Source: DATLZB01 sp035574175
GTDB lineage: Bacteria; Pseudomonadota; Alphaproteobacteria; Rhizobiales; Hyphomicrobiaceae
Reading direction: 5' to 3'
DNA: 33,059 bases
NCBI GenBank assembly: GCA_035574175.1
Contig: DATLZB010000042.1
Coordinates: 1 to 33,059 of the forward strand
The translations under genes were made by a program, and so were the position numbers. This document shows positions 1 to 10,960 of this stretch, one piece after another. Below the pieces are notes generated by a model that did no database searches, had not been told where the DNA came from, and saw nothing but the letters and a program-made list of their open reading frames with translations. Numbering within the stretch: the first letter of the stretch is position 1; the number at the start of each line of letters is the position of its first letter.

Positions 1-70
1 CCGGAGCCCCCTTCAGAGCGGCAACCGCCGCTTTGAGATCAGCGGGACGGTGATAGTTGAAATCGCGCAT
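1..70 (-). CDS. FAD-binding (CoxM-type) subunit of a molybdenum hydroxylase, 5' end only
   Basis: Only the first 23 codons are in the window; the gene runs off the left edge. The ATG is at 70-68 and the peptide begins MRDFNYHRPADL, the usual opening of CoxM/XdhB-type medium subunits (compare the complete one at 6123-6920, which begins MYAFNYQRPKSL). In the family this subunit carries FAD and passes electrons from the [2Fe-2S] subunit to the acceptor. It starts 5 bases after the stop of the small-subunit gene upstream, so the two are almost certainly co-transcribed. The FAD-binding motifs lie outside the window. Confidence 0.75.
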   Translation of the reverse strand, partial: MRDFNYHRPADLKAAVAALKGAP

Positions 71-75
71 CGGTC

Positions 76-558
76 TCAAACCCGCCCGGCGTTCATGGCC
101 CGGCTGCCGTCCATGATCGCCTCAACGATCCCCTGATAACCGGTGCAGCGGCATATGTTGCCCTCAAGCTGGCGGCGAACCGTCTTTTCGTCGGCGCCGG
201 GCAGCCGATTGGCAATGTCGATGCCCATCATGACCATACCGGGCGTGCAGAACCCGCACTGCAGGCCGTGGTGCTCGCGGAAGGCGGCCTGCATCGGATG
301 CAGCGTTCCGTCGGCAGCAGCCAAGCCCTCGATGGTGGTGACCGAATGGCCGTCGGCCTGGACGGCAAGGATGGTGCAGGACTTCACGGCCTGGCCGTCA
401 AGGTGAACGATGCAGCAACCGCACTGGGTGGTGTCGCAGCCGACGTGCGTGCCGGTCAACGTAAGGTGCTCGCGGATGAACTGCACGAGTAACGTGCGCG
501 GCTCAACGCTGCCCGTCACGGCCTTGCCGTTCACCGTCATCTTCACATCGATGCGCAA
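76..558 (-). CDS. [2Fe-2S] small subunit (CoxS-type) of a molybdenum hydroxylase
   Basis: A 160-residue iron-sulfur subunit that relays electrons from the Mo site of the large subunit to FAD. Both cluster domains are complete. The N-terminal plant-type ferredoxin cluster uses C41, C46, C49 and C61; the C-terminal four-helix domain uses C101 and C104 (QCGFCTPGM) and C136 and C138 (NICRCTGY). The length is normal for the family. The start is a TTG at 558-556, chosen because AAGGAG lies 6 bases upstream of it. It is followed on the same strand by a CoxM-type gene and is divergent from the first large-subunit gene, 167 bases away. The large-subunit partner could be 726-3050 or a gene beyond the left edge. 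The family is very sure; the substrate is unknown. Confidence 0.95.
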   Translation of the reverse strand: MRIDVKMTVNGKAVTGSVEPRTLLVQFIREHLTLTGTHVGCDTTQCGCCIVHLDGQAVKSCTILAVQADGHSVTTIEGLAAADGTLHPMQAAFREHHGLQCGFCTPGMVMMGIDIANRLPGADEKTVRRQLEGNICRCTGYQGIVEAIMDGSRAMNAGRV

Positions 559-725
559 TGTCTTCTCCTTGCCGGATCCCGCTCAGGTCAGCCTGCGGAC
601 TCAGCCGCAAAATGCCGTGGACGGGATGCGGTATGGTTGATACGAGAGGGTTGCCAGACTTTGGCGGCGTATACTGCCGAAGGCGCGGCACAAGAGCAAC
701 CCTCACAATCGAGTGCAGCACGAGC

Positions 726-3050
726 ATGGGCGACTTTGGGCTTGGGCAACCGGTTCCACGAACGGAGGATCCGCGGCTGCTGAGAGGCGGCGGCCGCTAC
801 GTCGACGACATCATCCTGCCGCGCATGGCCTACGGCTATGTCCTGCGATCGCTCTATGCGCACGCGCGTATCAAGTCGATCGACACCACTGCCGCCAAGG
901 CGGCACCGGGTGTGCTCGCCGTGCTGACGGGCGAGGACTGGCGGGCGGCCGGGCTCGGTGATCTCCCGGTCGGGAAGGCTGAAATGAGGCGCGGCAGCGA
1001 GCCGATGTACCGACCCCCCTATCCGCCACTGGTGCAGGACCGGGTGCGCTGGGTCGGCGACTACGTTGCGTTCGTCATCGCCGAGACGCTCAACCAAGCT
1101 ATCGACGCGGCCGAGCTGATTGAGGTCGACTACGAGCCGCTGCCGGCGGTGGTCTCGACCGCCGATGCGGCCAAACCCGGGGCGCCGCTGGTGTGGGACG
1201 ACTGCCCCAACAACATCTGCTACATCCATCAGGTCGGCGACAAGGCGGCCACGGAGCGCGCCATTGCCAGTGCCGACCACGTCGTCAGGCAACGGTTCGT
1301 GATCAACCGGGTCACGGCGGTCACCATGGAGCCGCGCGGCTGCGTCGGCAACTACGACGCAGCACGCGATCGATACACCATCCACACCGGTTTGCAGCGC
1401 GCGTTCCAGTACCGCCGGGAGATCTCCACGGTTCTGAAAGTGCCCGAAAGCAAGGTGCACGTCATCGCCGGAGACATCGGCGGCAGCTTCGGCATGAAGA
1501 CGGCGGTCTACAACGAGGCGGCGCTGGTTCTGTTCGGGTCGAAGGTGACGGGACGGCCGGTCAAGTGGATCAGCACCCGTTCGGAAGCCTTCCTCAGCGA
1601 TGCGCAGGGTCGCGACAACGTCACGGACGCCGAACTGGCTCTCGACCGCAACGGCAAGTTCCTGGCGTTCAAGGTGAAAACGACCCTGCCGGTTGGTGCC
1701 TACCTACAGGCTGGCGGTGAAAGCTCGGGCGTCGCCAACATCGGCACGCTGGCCGGCGTCTATACCATCCCGACGATGTCGGTGGAGGTAACTACCGTCT
1801 TCACCAACACCAATCCCATGCGACCCTACCGCGGGAACGGCCGGCCGGAGGCGGCCTACGTGATCGAGCGCATGGTCGATCTGGCCGCCGACGAGCTCAA
1901 CATCGATCCGGCCGAGATCAGGCGACGCAACATGATCCCGCCGGAGGCCATGCCCTACAAGACGGCGCTTGTTTTCACCTACGACTGCGGCGAGTTCGAA
2001 AAGGCCCTCGATGTCGCGCTCAAGATGGCCGACTACGCCGGATTCGAGGCGCGGCGAAAGGAAGCCAAGGCGCGCGGCAAGCTGCGCGGGATCGGGCTCT
2101 CTTTCACGATCGAGCGGGCAGCCGGACCGGGACTGGAGGGGGCGGAAATCCGCTTCGACCGGTCGGGAACGGTAACCGTGCTGTGCGGCTCGGTATCACA
2201 CGGGCAGGGTCACGAGACCACTTTCAAGCAGCTCGTCTGCGACCGGCTCGGCGTCGACCCGAAAGACGTGCACTACATCTCGGGCGATACGGATGCCGTG
2301 TTCTTCGGCGAGGGCACCGGCGGATCGCGCAGTGCCACCATGGCCGGAGCGGCCCTCAACGGCGCGGCGGCGAAGATCGTCGACAAGGCCAAGCGGATTG
2401 CCGCCCATATGCTTGAGGTGGACGACATCGAATTCGAGGCCGGCGTGTTCCGCAGCCGAAAGACCAACCGCAGCTTGACCATCGGCGAGGTGGCGCGGGC
2501 GGCGATGAACCCAAAGAACGTGCCCGCCGGCATGGAGCCGGGACTTGTCGCCAGCATGATATACCGGAACGAGGCGACCAACTTCCCGAACGGCTGCCAC
2601 GTGTGTGAGGTGGAAATCGACGAGGAAACCGGCGAGGTCGAGATGGTCGGCTATACCGTCGTCGACGACGTGGGGACCGTACTCAACCCGCTGCTGCTCA
2701 AGGGGCAGATCTACGGCGGCGTGGCGCAAGGCGTCGGGCAGATCCTGATGGAGGACATCCGCTTCGACCCGGAGACGGGGCAGCTCCTCACCGGCTCCTT
2801 CATGGACTACGCCATGCCGCGCGCTGCGCATTTCAGCCACATCGAGGTCAAGAGCTGCCCGGTACCGACCAAGACCAATCCGCTCGGCGTCAAAGGCGCG
2901 GGCGAGGCCGGCAGCGTCGGAGCCATGCCGGCCATGGCCAACGCCCTCGTCGATGCGCTCTCGGTCTACGGGGTCCGGCACATCGACATGCCGGCAACGC
3001 CTGAGCGCATCTGGCGCACGATTGCGGCAGCAAAAGCGGCCCGGCGGTAA
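726..3050 (+). CDS. Molybdopterin-binding large subunit (CoxL form II/xanthine dehydrogenase type), copy 1
   Basis: A 774-residue large subunit that binds molybdopterin cytosine dinucleotide and hydroxylates a carbon with water-derived oxygen. It begins MGDFGLGQPVPRTEDPRLL, the usual family N-terminus, so the start is placed at 726 although the frame is open further upstream; no good ribosome-binding site is visible. Visible motifs are GGSFGMK at 252-258, the active-site loop PYRGNGRPE at 367-375 and the GVKGAGEAG motif with the catalytic glutamate at E727. The loop is of the AYRGAGR (form II) kind, not the AYxCSFR of form I CO dehydrogenase, so CO oxidation is not supported. In the family such enzymes act on heterocycles, aldehydes or other activated C-H bonds. 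It is not followed directly by its own small and FAD subunits; those may be the divergent genes at 1-558 or the next operon. Confidence 0.93.
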   Translation: MGDFGLGQPVPRTEDPRLLRGGGRYVDDIILPRMAYGYVLRSLYAHARIKSIDTTAAKAAPGVLAVLTGEDWRAAGLGDLPVGKAEMRRGSEPMYRPPYPPLVQDRVRWVGDYVAFVIAETLNQAIDAAELIEVDYEPLPAVVSTADAAKPGAPLVWDDCPNNICYIHQVGDKAATERAIASADHVVRQRFVINRVTAVTMEPRGCVGNYDAARDRYTIHTGLQRAFQYRREISTVLKVPESKVHVIAGDIGGSFGMKTAVYNEAALVLFGSKVTGRPVKWISTRSEAFLSDAQGRDNVTDAELALDRNGKFLAFKVKTTLPVGAYLQAGGESSGVANIGTLAGVYTIPTMSVEVTTVFTNTNPMRPYRGNGRPEAAYVIERMVDLAADELNIDPAEIRRRNMIPPEAMPYKTALVFTYDCGEFEKALDVALKMADYAGFEARRKEAKARGKLRGIGLSFTIERAAGPGLEGAEIRFDRSGTVTVLCGSVSHGQGHETTFKQLVCDRLGVDPKDVHYISGDTDAVFFGEGTGGSRSATMAGAALNGAAAKIVDKAKRIAAHMLEVDDIEFEAGVFRSRKTNRSLTIGEVARAAMNPKNVPAGMEPGLVASMIYRNEATNFPNGCHVCEVEIDEETGEVEMVGYTVVDDVGTVLNPLLLKGQIYGGVAQGVGQILMEDIRFDPETGQLLTGSFMDYAMPRAAHFSHIEVKSCPVPTKTNPLGVKGAGEAGSVGAMPAMANALVDALSVYGVRHIDMPATPERIWRTIAAAKAARR

Positions 3051-3223
3051 CCAGGCATCAGCCATCAATTCGGCGTGTGGGCCAGGGCCCCGCCTTTGGG
3101 CCGACATCATGCTGTGTTAGACAAACAAAGGGGTGCGGCGGCGCCGGTTCGGCGACGCCGATTTGCCGCAGTCGCCCACACGCCCAGCAACAAGAAGGAC
3201 ATGCTCTTAGGGAGGCGCTTCGG

Positions 3224-3715
3224 ATGACGACCGTTACCATGACGGTGAACGGCAGAACGCACCGTGCCGACATCGAGCCGCGAACATTGCTCGTCCACTT
3301 CCTGCGCGAGCACCTGAGGCTCACCGGTACGCACGTCGGCTGTGACACCAGCCAGTGCGGTGCGTGCGTGGTGCTCGTCAACGGCCGCGGCGTGAAGAGC
3401 TGCACGCGGCTCGCGGTTGCGTGCGATGGCGCTGACATCACCACGGTCGAGGGGCTGGCGACGGGCGATGAACTGCACCCGATGCAGGCCGCATTCCGCG
3501 AGCATCACGCGCTACAATGCGGCTTCTGCACTCCAGGCATGATCATGGCTGCCCTCGACATGATCGCGCGCAAGGGCACCCGGCTCGACGAGAACACGAT
3601 CCGCAAGGAGCTTGAGGGCAACATCTGCCGCTGCACGGGCTACCATAACATCGTCAAGGCCATTCAGGCAGGTGCGGCCGCCATGACCGGCGGTGTCAGG
3701 CAAGCCGCAGAATAG
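3224..3715 (+). CDS. [2Fe-2S] small subunit (CoxS-type), copy 2
   Basis: A 163-residue small subunit beginning MTTVTMTVNGRTHRADIEPR. The ATG at 3224 is preceded by GGAGG at 3211-3215, which decides the start over an open frame reaching back to 3077. The N-terminal ferredoxin cluster motif (GCDTSQCGACVV, then a cysteine in VKSCTRL) and the C-terminal one (QCGFCTPGM and NICRCTGY) are both intact. It is clearly paralogous to the small subunit at 76-558. It lies 30 bases upstream of the second large-subunit gene and heads the S-L-M operon 3224-6920, so it is the electron-transfer partner of that enzyme. The 173 bases between the first large-subunit gene and this one hold no gene I can support. 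Confidence 0.96.
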   Translation: MTTVTMTVNGRTHRADIEPRTLLVHFLREHLRLTGTHVGCDTSQCGACVVLVNGRGVKSCTRLAVACDGADITTVEGLATGDELHPMQAAFREHHALQCGFCTPGMIMAALDMIARKGTRLDENTIRKELEGNICRCTGYHNIVKAIQAGAAAMTGGVRQAAE

Positions 3716-3745
3716 ATTGAGAGCCTGGCCCAGGGAGGACAGCCC

Positions 3746-6112
<2,367 letters not shown>

Positions 6113-6122
6113 GGAACGAGCC

Positions 6123-6920
6123 ATGTACGCTTTCAACTACCAGCGGCCGAAGTCGCTCCAGGAAGCGGCGCAGATCCTGGCGGCCACGGCAGGAGCAAAA
6201 ATTCTGGCCGGCGGGCAGACGCTGCTGCCGACGATGAAGCAGCGGCTTGCGCAGCCCGAGTGCCTGATCGATCTCGCGGCCCTCGCCGAGCTTCAAAGAA
6301 TCGCGCTGTCGGGACATGCTCTTACCATCGGGGCGATGGTGACGCATGCCATGGTGGCGGAATCGGCCGATGTGAAACGGGTGCTCCCGGGCCTCGCCGC
6401 GGTCGCGGAGGGGATCGGCGATCCGCACGTACGCAACTGCGGCACGATCGGTGGTTCGCTCGCCAACAACGATCCGGCTGCGGACTACCCGGCCGCAGTG
6501 CTGGCGCTCGGTGCCACAGTCGAAACGAGCAAGCGAACGATTGCGGCCGACGACTTCTTCAAGGGCCTGTTCACAACCGCGCTCCAGTCGGACGAGATCG
6601 TGACGCAGGTAAGCTTCCCGCTGCCGGCCAAGTTCGCCTACGCCAAGTTCCCCAACCCCGCCTCGCGCTATGCACTGGTCGGCGTGGCGGTCGCCCAGCG
6701 CGGCGGAGAGGTCCGCGTCGCGGTAACGGGCGCGGGGAGTTCGGGCGTGTTCCGCGTGCCGGCAATGGAGACGGCGCTCAAGGCCAATTTCAGCGCCAAG
6801 GCGCTGGATGGGATCTCGGTCAGCCCGGTCAATCTGGCCACGGACCTCCATGCCGACGCGGCCTACCGCGCCCACCTGATCGGAGTGATGGCCAAACGCG
6901 CCGTGGTAGCGCTGGCCTAG
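6123..6920 (+). CDS. FAD-binding medium subunit (CoxM/XdhB-type)
   Basis: A 265-residue flavoprotein subunit completing the S-L-M operon. It accepts electrons from the [2Fe-2S] subunit and passes them to a soluble or membrane acceptor. It starts MYAFNYQRPKSLQEAAQIL. The two FAD pyrophosphate-binding motifs are present: AGGQTLLPTMK near residue 30 and CGTIGGSLANNDPAADYP near residues 106-123. The CO-dehydrogenase flavoprotein C-terminal domain follows. The length is slightly short (family about 270-290) but complete. A GAGGA precedes the ATG. No accessory genes for cofactor insertion (CoxD/E/F or XdhC/MobA type) are in the window, so maturation factors must be elsewhere. Confidence 0.95.
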   Translation: MYAFNYQRPKSLQEAAQILAATAGAKILAGGQTLLPTMKQRLAQPECLIDLAALAELQRIALSGHALTIGAMVTHAMVAESADVKRVLPGLAAVAEGIGDPHVRNCGTIGGSLANNDPAADYPAAVLALGATVETSKRTIAADDFFKGLFTTALQSDEIVTQVSFPLPAKFAYAKFPNPASRYALVGVAVAQRGGEVRVAVTGAGSSGVFRVPAMETALKANFSAKALDGISVSPVNLATDLHADAAYRAHLIGVMAKRAVVALA

Positions 6921-6965
6921 AGGCACCAGCCCGGCAGCGACTCGCCGCAAAGTACGCCCGCGGCC

Positions 6966-6988
6966 GGCCCCGCTCAGGGGCGGGGGCC
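6966..6988 (+). terminator. GC-rich hairpin after the Mo-hydroxylase operon
   Basis: CCCCGC (6968-6973) pairs with GCGGGG (6980-6985) around a 6-base loop, and GG/CC at the outer edge can extend the stem past one bulge. It lies 46 bases after the FAD-subunit stop. There is no T-run, so it is at best a weak intrinsic terminator or an RNA 3'-end stabiliser. Confidence 0.3.
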
Positions 6989-7076
6989 CGTTCCGTCGCG
7001 CCGGTGGCTTTCCGCACACGCTCAGGCTACAGGGAGAGCGGAGAGCGAAGTGAACCCAGCAGGGAGAATGGGATCG

Positions 7077-7940
7077 ATGAAAGTCGGCATGATCGGCGTC
7101 GGTGAGATGGGCTTTCACATGGCCGCACATCTGGTGGACAAGAAGCACGACGTGGTGGCCTACGACATTGATGCAGAGCGGCTGGCGGCGGCCGACAAGC
7201 GCGGCGCCAAGGCGGTCAATGGCGTCGCCGAGATGGCCAGGCACGCCGAGGTGTTCATCGCCATCGTGCGCACCGACGAACAGGTCGAAGCGGTGACGCG
7301 CGAGCTGGTCACGAAGGCGAAGGCGGGCTCGCTGATCATCGCGGCCGGCACCCACAGCCTCGAGGTGATGAAGGACCTCGCCGCGCTGGCGAAGTCGCAC
7401 CATATCCGGTTCATCGACGCGCCGGTGGTCTACGGCACGCGCGGCGCCAAGGAGGGCACGCTGCTGTCGCTCTGCGGCGGGGAAGCGGCCGACGTCGAGT
7501 TCGGCAAGCCGGCGATGCTCGCCTACAGCCGGGACGTCGAGCACGTCGGACCGATCGGTGCCGGGCAGCTCGCCAAGACCTGCAACAACCTCCTACACTG
7601 GATCCACTGCGTCGCCAACTATGAGACACTGGCGCTTGCCAAGCAGTACGGGATCGACGCGCAGCGCATGCGCGAGGTACTGCTCAAGTGCCCCGGCGAG
7701 AACGGCACGCTCAGGCGCTGGGATACCACCCGATTCACTTGGCAGGAAAAGGACATGGACTTCGTGATGGAGCTGGCCCAGAACGCCGACCTGATGCTGC
7801 CGCTTGCGGGCCAGGTGGACCAGCTCGTGAAGAAGCTCACCGCGGCGGACGTCAAGGCCCTGCTCTACGGGCCCGAGGCGCAATATCTCGGCCAGAAGGT
7901 GGCGCCGCTGCCCCCGGACAAGGGCGGGCTTCGACTCTGA
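7077..7940 (+). CDS. 3-hydroxyisobutyrate dehydrogenase/beta-hydroxyacid dehydrogenase family
   Basis: A 287-residue NAD(P)-dependent beta-hydroxyacid dehydrogenase; the family includes 3-hydroxyisobutyrate dehydrogenase, tartronate semialdehyde reductase and relatives. The N-terminal Rossmann motif is GVGEMG at 7-12. The substrate-binding segment DAPVVYGTRGAKEGTL replaces the common DAPVSGG and may signal a different substrate. The catalytic lysine is K167 in GAGQLAKTCNN. I place the start at the ATG at 7077 because AGGGAG at 7061-7066 lies 10 bases before it and the protein then begins MKVGMIGVG. An ATG at 7068 and a GTG at 7050 in the same frame are alternatives. It follows the Mo-hydroxylase operon by 156 bases and may act on a downstream hydroxyacid or semialdehyde. 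Confidence 0.9.
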   Translation: MKVGMIGVGEMGFHMAAHLVDKKHDVVAYDIDAERLAAADKRGAKAVNGVAEMARHAEVFIAIVRTDEQVEAVTRELVTKAKAGSLIIAAGTHSLEVMKDLAALAKSHHIRFIDAPVVYGTRGAKEGTLLSLCGGEAADVEFGKPAMLAYSRDVEHVGPIGAGQLAKTCNNLLHWIHCVANYETLALAKQYGIDAQRMREVLLKCPGENGTLRRWDTTRFTWQEKDMDFVMELAQNADLMLPLAGQVDQLVKKLTAADVKALLYGPEAQYLGQKVAPLPPDKGGLRL

Positions 7941-8081
7941 GCCGGAGTTACGCGCAAATCTTCGGTGCCGTTGACCCGCCCTCCACCGGCTAGTGCGTTG
8001 CTCGACGGGCAGGCTCCCGAGCGGTGCCGCTTACGTGCGGTACCGCGCTGGGGGAGACGGATCGGGCGAATGGCACAGATA

Positions 8082-8240
8082 GTCATCCCGATCAAGGTCG
8101 GGATCCACGCCAGCCGCGGCGTGGATCCGTTCGATGGCAACACTCACGGTCAGCACCCATCGACCCAATCGTTAACCTCCAATGGAGAGTTCCGTGGCCC
8201 CTGGTATGGGTGACGGCCACCGGTCCCTCACCGGCATGAC
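8082..8240. repeat. Palindromic intergenic repeat, MITE/REP-like
   Basis: The 317-base gap 7941-8257 holds no gene but does hold this element. It opens with GTCATCCCG (8082-8090) and closes with CGGCATGAC (8232-8240), inverted at 8 of 9 positions. Inside are two hairpins: TCCCGA/TCGGGA (8086-8091 with 8098-8103) and an 11-bp perfect stem GGATCCACGCC/GGCGTGGATCC (8101-8111 with 8118-8128). The GTCATCCCG...GGGATCCA style is that of dispersed intergenic palindromes known from alphaproteobacterial genomes. It lies between convergent genes, where such repeats tend to collect and may act as terminators. I see no second copy in this window. Confidence 0.6.
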
Positions 8241-8257
8241 GGGAAGGGGCGCTCGCC

Positions 8258-10012
8258 CTACCGGTGCTGGGTGACCGTGTCGACGAGGGCCGGCTTGCCG
8301 GACTTCACCACCTCGAGCGCGCGCAACAGGGCGGGGCGCACGTCCTTCGGGTCCTCGATCGGGCCCTCGCCCCACACGCCCATGGAGCGGGCGAGCGCGC
8401 CGAAGTCGGGGGCGGGATCGAACAGGTCCATGCCGATGTGCGCCTTCTTCTCGTCGGTGCCGCGCAGCTTGGCCATGCGGATCTGGTGCTCCCAGTCGTT
8501 GTAGTAGGCGCGATTGTTGTACATCACGATGAGGATCGGGATCTGGTACTTGGCCGCAACCCAGAGCGAGCCGGCGTCGAACATCAGATCGCCGTCTGGC
8601 TGGAGATCGACGACCACGCGGCCCGTGCCCTTGTGGGCCAGCGCCACGCCCAGCGAGATGCCGATCTGGGTGGCGGTACCGAGTCCGTCGCCCGGGTGAC
8701 GGTAGGCCTTGTCGAAGTTCCACTGCTTGCGCACTTGGTTCTTCATGGTCACCGCGGTCAGAACCCAGTCCTCGTCTTTGATGACCTCCCACACCTCATG
8801 CGCCAGGCGCGCCGTGGTCATGGGTTTGGCGTTCCAGTTCTGGCGGGCCTCCTCCTGCCAGCGCGCCCACGTCTCCTCGTGACGCCGGCTCAGCGCCTTG
8901 GTGCGCTCGGCGATCCTGCTTTTCAGCTTGGGGTCGTTGGCGATCCGCTCCTTGCACAGGCGAGTCAGCGCGGGGATGCCGAGCGTGGTGTCGCCGATGG
9001 CGCGGACCGAGCAGGGCTGCATGCGGCAGTAATCGAACGACCACTTGGAGATGCCAAGCTCGCCGAAACCGATCTCGACATAGTCGCAGTCGGCTGGCGG
9101 CAGCCGCTCCAACGTGCGCTTGGTCGAGTTCAGCACGTGCGTTTGCTTTTCGTAGTCGCGCACGTCCAAGCCGACGATCAGGTCGCGGTCCTTGAAAATG
9201 GACTTGTCGAGGCTGTGGGATAGCGGGTGGCGGTTCGGGAAGCAGAGCGACTCGCCCATGTCCCACACCGGCGCGCCCACGGTCTCGGCCAGCTCCACCA
9301 TGCTTTCGAAGCCACCCTGGCGGCGGCCGACGTACTCGGCCATCAGGAGCGGGTTCTCGGATTTGACCAGCTTGTCGGCGATGGCCTCGAGCGCGGCGGG
9401 ATCGGGCATCATCGGCGCAGGCGCCCTGACCGCATTCTTAGGCGGCAGTTCCACCTTCTCGGTCAGCGGCTCCTCCTGGAGCGCTGCGTCGTAGCACATG
9501 TAGATCGGGCCCTTGGGCTCGGTCATCATCACCGAGTAGGCCCGTGCAAAGCTCTCCGGTACGCCGTGGATGGACGTCGGCTGGTAGTCCCACTTGATAT
9601 AGTCCCGAACGGCATTGCCCTGCACCAACGCGCTGTGCGTCCAGTCGATGTGCGGGCGGCGCTTCTTCTCGTCCATCGGGCCGGTGGCGCCGATGATGAA
9701 GATCGGCACGCGGTCGATGTAGGCGTAATAGACGGCGAGGTTGGAGTGCAGCAAGCCTACGAGGTTGTGCACGATGGCAATCATCGGCTTGCCCGTGGCC
9801 TTGGCATAACCATGGGCAATCTGGACGGCAATTTCCTCGTGATTGCACAGCATCATCTGCGGATCGTTGCCGCCGTAGTTGACGAGGCTGTCGTGAAGGC
9901 CGCGAAATGAAGCGCCAGGGTTCAACGTAATGTACGGAAACTCGTACTGCTTGATCAGATCGACGATAACGTCCGACTGCCAGCCGCGGTAGTTGCTGTT
10001 GGTGGCGCTCAT
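8258..10012 (-). CDS. Thiamine diphosphate-dependent enzyme, acetolactate synthase/benzoylformate decarboxylase-like
   Basis: A 584-residue ThDP enzyme with the three-domain layout of the acetolactate synthase/decarboxylase superfamily. The N-terminal pyrimidine-binding domain has CNHEEIAVQIAHGYAKATG, with the activating glutamate at about E59. A middle domain follows. The C-terminal pyrophosphate-binding domain has the GDG motif at 474-476 followed by NN at 499-500, which bind Mg-diphosphate. In the family the reaction is decarboxylation or carboligation of a 2-oxo acid, or C-C lysis. The start is the ATG at 10012-10010, preceded by GAGGTG at a 9-base distance; a GTG four codons upstream is less likely. 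It shares its strand with the racemase-fold gene at 10118-10849, 105 bases upstream, and the two probably form one transcript. The exact substrate cannot be named. Confidence 0.92.
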   Translation of the reverse strand: MSATNSNYRGWQSDVIVDLIKQYEFPYITLNPGASFRGLHDSLVNYGGNDPQMMLCNHEEIAVQIAHGYAKATGKPMIAIVHNLVGLLHSNLAVYYAYIDRVPIFIIGATGPMDEKKRRPHIDWTHSALVQGNAVRDYIKWDYQPTSIHGVPESFARAYSVMMTEPKGPIYMCYDAALQEEPLTEKVELPPKNAVRAPAPMMPDPAALEAIADKLVKSENPLLMAEYVGRRQGGFESMVELAETVGAPVWDMGESLCFPNRHPLSHSLDKSIFKDRDLIVGLDVRDYEKQTHVLNSTKRTLERLPPADCDYVEIGFGELGISKWSFDYCRMQPCSVRAIGDTTLGIPALTRLCKERIANDPKLKSRIAERTKALSRRHEETWARWQEEARQNWNAKPMTTARLAHEVWEVIKDEDWVLTAVTMKNQVRKQWNFDKAYRHPGDGLGTATQIGISLGVALAHKGTGRVVVDLQPDGDLMFDAGSLWVAAKYQIPILIVMYNNRAYYNDWEHQIRMAKLRGTDEKKAHIGMDLFDPAPDFGALARSMGVWGEGPIEDPKDVRPALLRALEVVKSGKPALVDTVTQHR

Positions 10013-10117
10013 CTTCCCTTTCACCTCTCACCCGGTTTCCTCAACTCGACACGCGCGGGGACGCTATCATTCACGCATGCCCGCAACAACACCTGCCTGC
10101 GCGCCGCCCCGTGCCGC

Positions 10118-10849
10118 TCAGCCATCGATCATCTTGGCGAGCAGGCGTCCATAGCCTGAAACGGGTTGGCGAATCGAGAGGCGGAGCTGAATCTCCCAGC
10201 AGCGGGCGGGAACCGGGTGGACGACCGGTACGCCAAGGTCCTGCTCCAGCAGTTCGATCACCGGGAGGACGCGCCAGCCCGAGCCCAGCATGTAGATCGC
10301 CTGCGCGTCGCGGTGTTTCAGAAAGGTGCGCTTGATGTGAGCGTAGACCTCGTGGGGCGAGAGCTGGCCGACCTTGCCGAAGGCGACGGAAAGGCCCTCC
10401 ATGGCCAGCACATCAAAGCCCGCCTCCACAAAGTAGTTGGCAAACAGATTGTTGATTTCGCCGGCGAAGTAGGTGGCGCCCACAAACCTCTTGACTTTGA
10501 GCGCTCGCAGCGCCCGAACATGGTTGGTGCCGGAGGTGAACAACGGCACCTTGTACTTTTTTTCCCAGGCCTGAAGCAGCTCAGCCTCGCCCTTATACCC
10601 GAGCAGCATGAAGGGAGGGGCCCCTTCGGGGTGGATGAGATCGCAGCCTTGCTCGGCGAGCCTGGCGATGAGCGGTTCGTAGGGTGCAGCGGAGCGCTTG
10701 AATTCGTCGGCGGTGCCTTCCTTGATGTCGAGGAAAAGTGGCAGGACGCCGATGCCCTCGGGCAGCATGCGGATGAGTTCCTCCAGGGAGCCCGGGCGCA
10801 TGGTCGGCTTGATCAGGCCGACCAGACCGCGCCAGCTCGAGTAGGACAT
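10118..10849 (-). CDS. Asp/Glu racemase-superfamily protein (arylmalonate decarboxylase/maleate isomerase-like) lacking both catalytic cysteines
   Basis: A 243-residue protein with the two-domain pattern of the arylmalonate decarboxylase/maleate isomerase branch: an N-terminal KPTMRPGSLEEL segment, PLFTSGTNHVRALRALKV near 102-119, and RFVGATYFAGEIN near 121-133. The ATG at 10849-10847 follows GGGAGGAAAG, which fixes the start over an upstream frame. Enzymes of this superfamily use one or two cysteines as acid/base. Here the first site region reads HPEGAPPFMLLG (73-84) and the second reads MLGSGWRV (187-194), and neither contains a cysteine. The only cysteines are C69 and C217. It is upstream of the ThDP enzyme on the same strand and probably acts in the same pathway, by altered chemistry or as a non-catalytic homologue. 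Confidence 0.8.
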   Translation of the reverse strand: MSYSSWRGLVGLIKPTMRPGSLEELIRMLPEGIGVLPLFLDIKEGTADEFKRSAAPYEPLIARLAEQGCDLIHPEGAPPFMLLGYKGEAELLQAWEKKYKVPLFTSGTNHVRALRALKVKRFVGATYFAGEINNLFANYFVEAGFDVLAMEGLSVAFGKVGQLSPHEVYAHIKRTFLKHRDAQAIYMLGSGWRVLPVIELLEQDLGVPVVHPVPARCWEIQLRLSIRQPVSGYGRLLAKMIDG

Positions 10850-10937
10850 ATCGCTTTCCTCCCCTTCGTGCTGGCGTTTCCTCGACGGTTCGGGGCAGGG
10901 CAAGGGTCATGCTAGTTCACGATCCGGCCATCCGCCA

Positions 10938-10960
10938 GAGGGCGCCGTAGGTACGCCCTC
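10938..10960. promoter_or_regulatory. Inverted repeat in the divergent control region
   Basis: GAGGGCG (10938-10944) and CGCCCTC (10954-10960) form a perfect 7-bp dyad with 9 bases between. It sits in the 256-base region between the minus-strand racemase-fold gene (start 10849) and the plus-strand binding-protein gene (start 11106), so it is placed where an operator for both would be. This is inference; no regulator gene is present to pair with it. Confidence 0.35.

Noticed and set aside
651..675. Promoter TTGCCA...TATACT ahead of the first large-subunit gene
   Set aside because: The spacing between boxes is only 13 bases, too short for a sigma-70 promoter.
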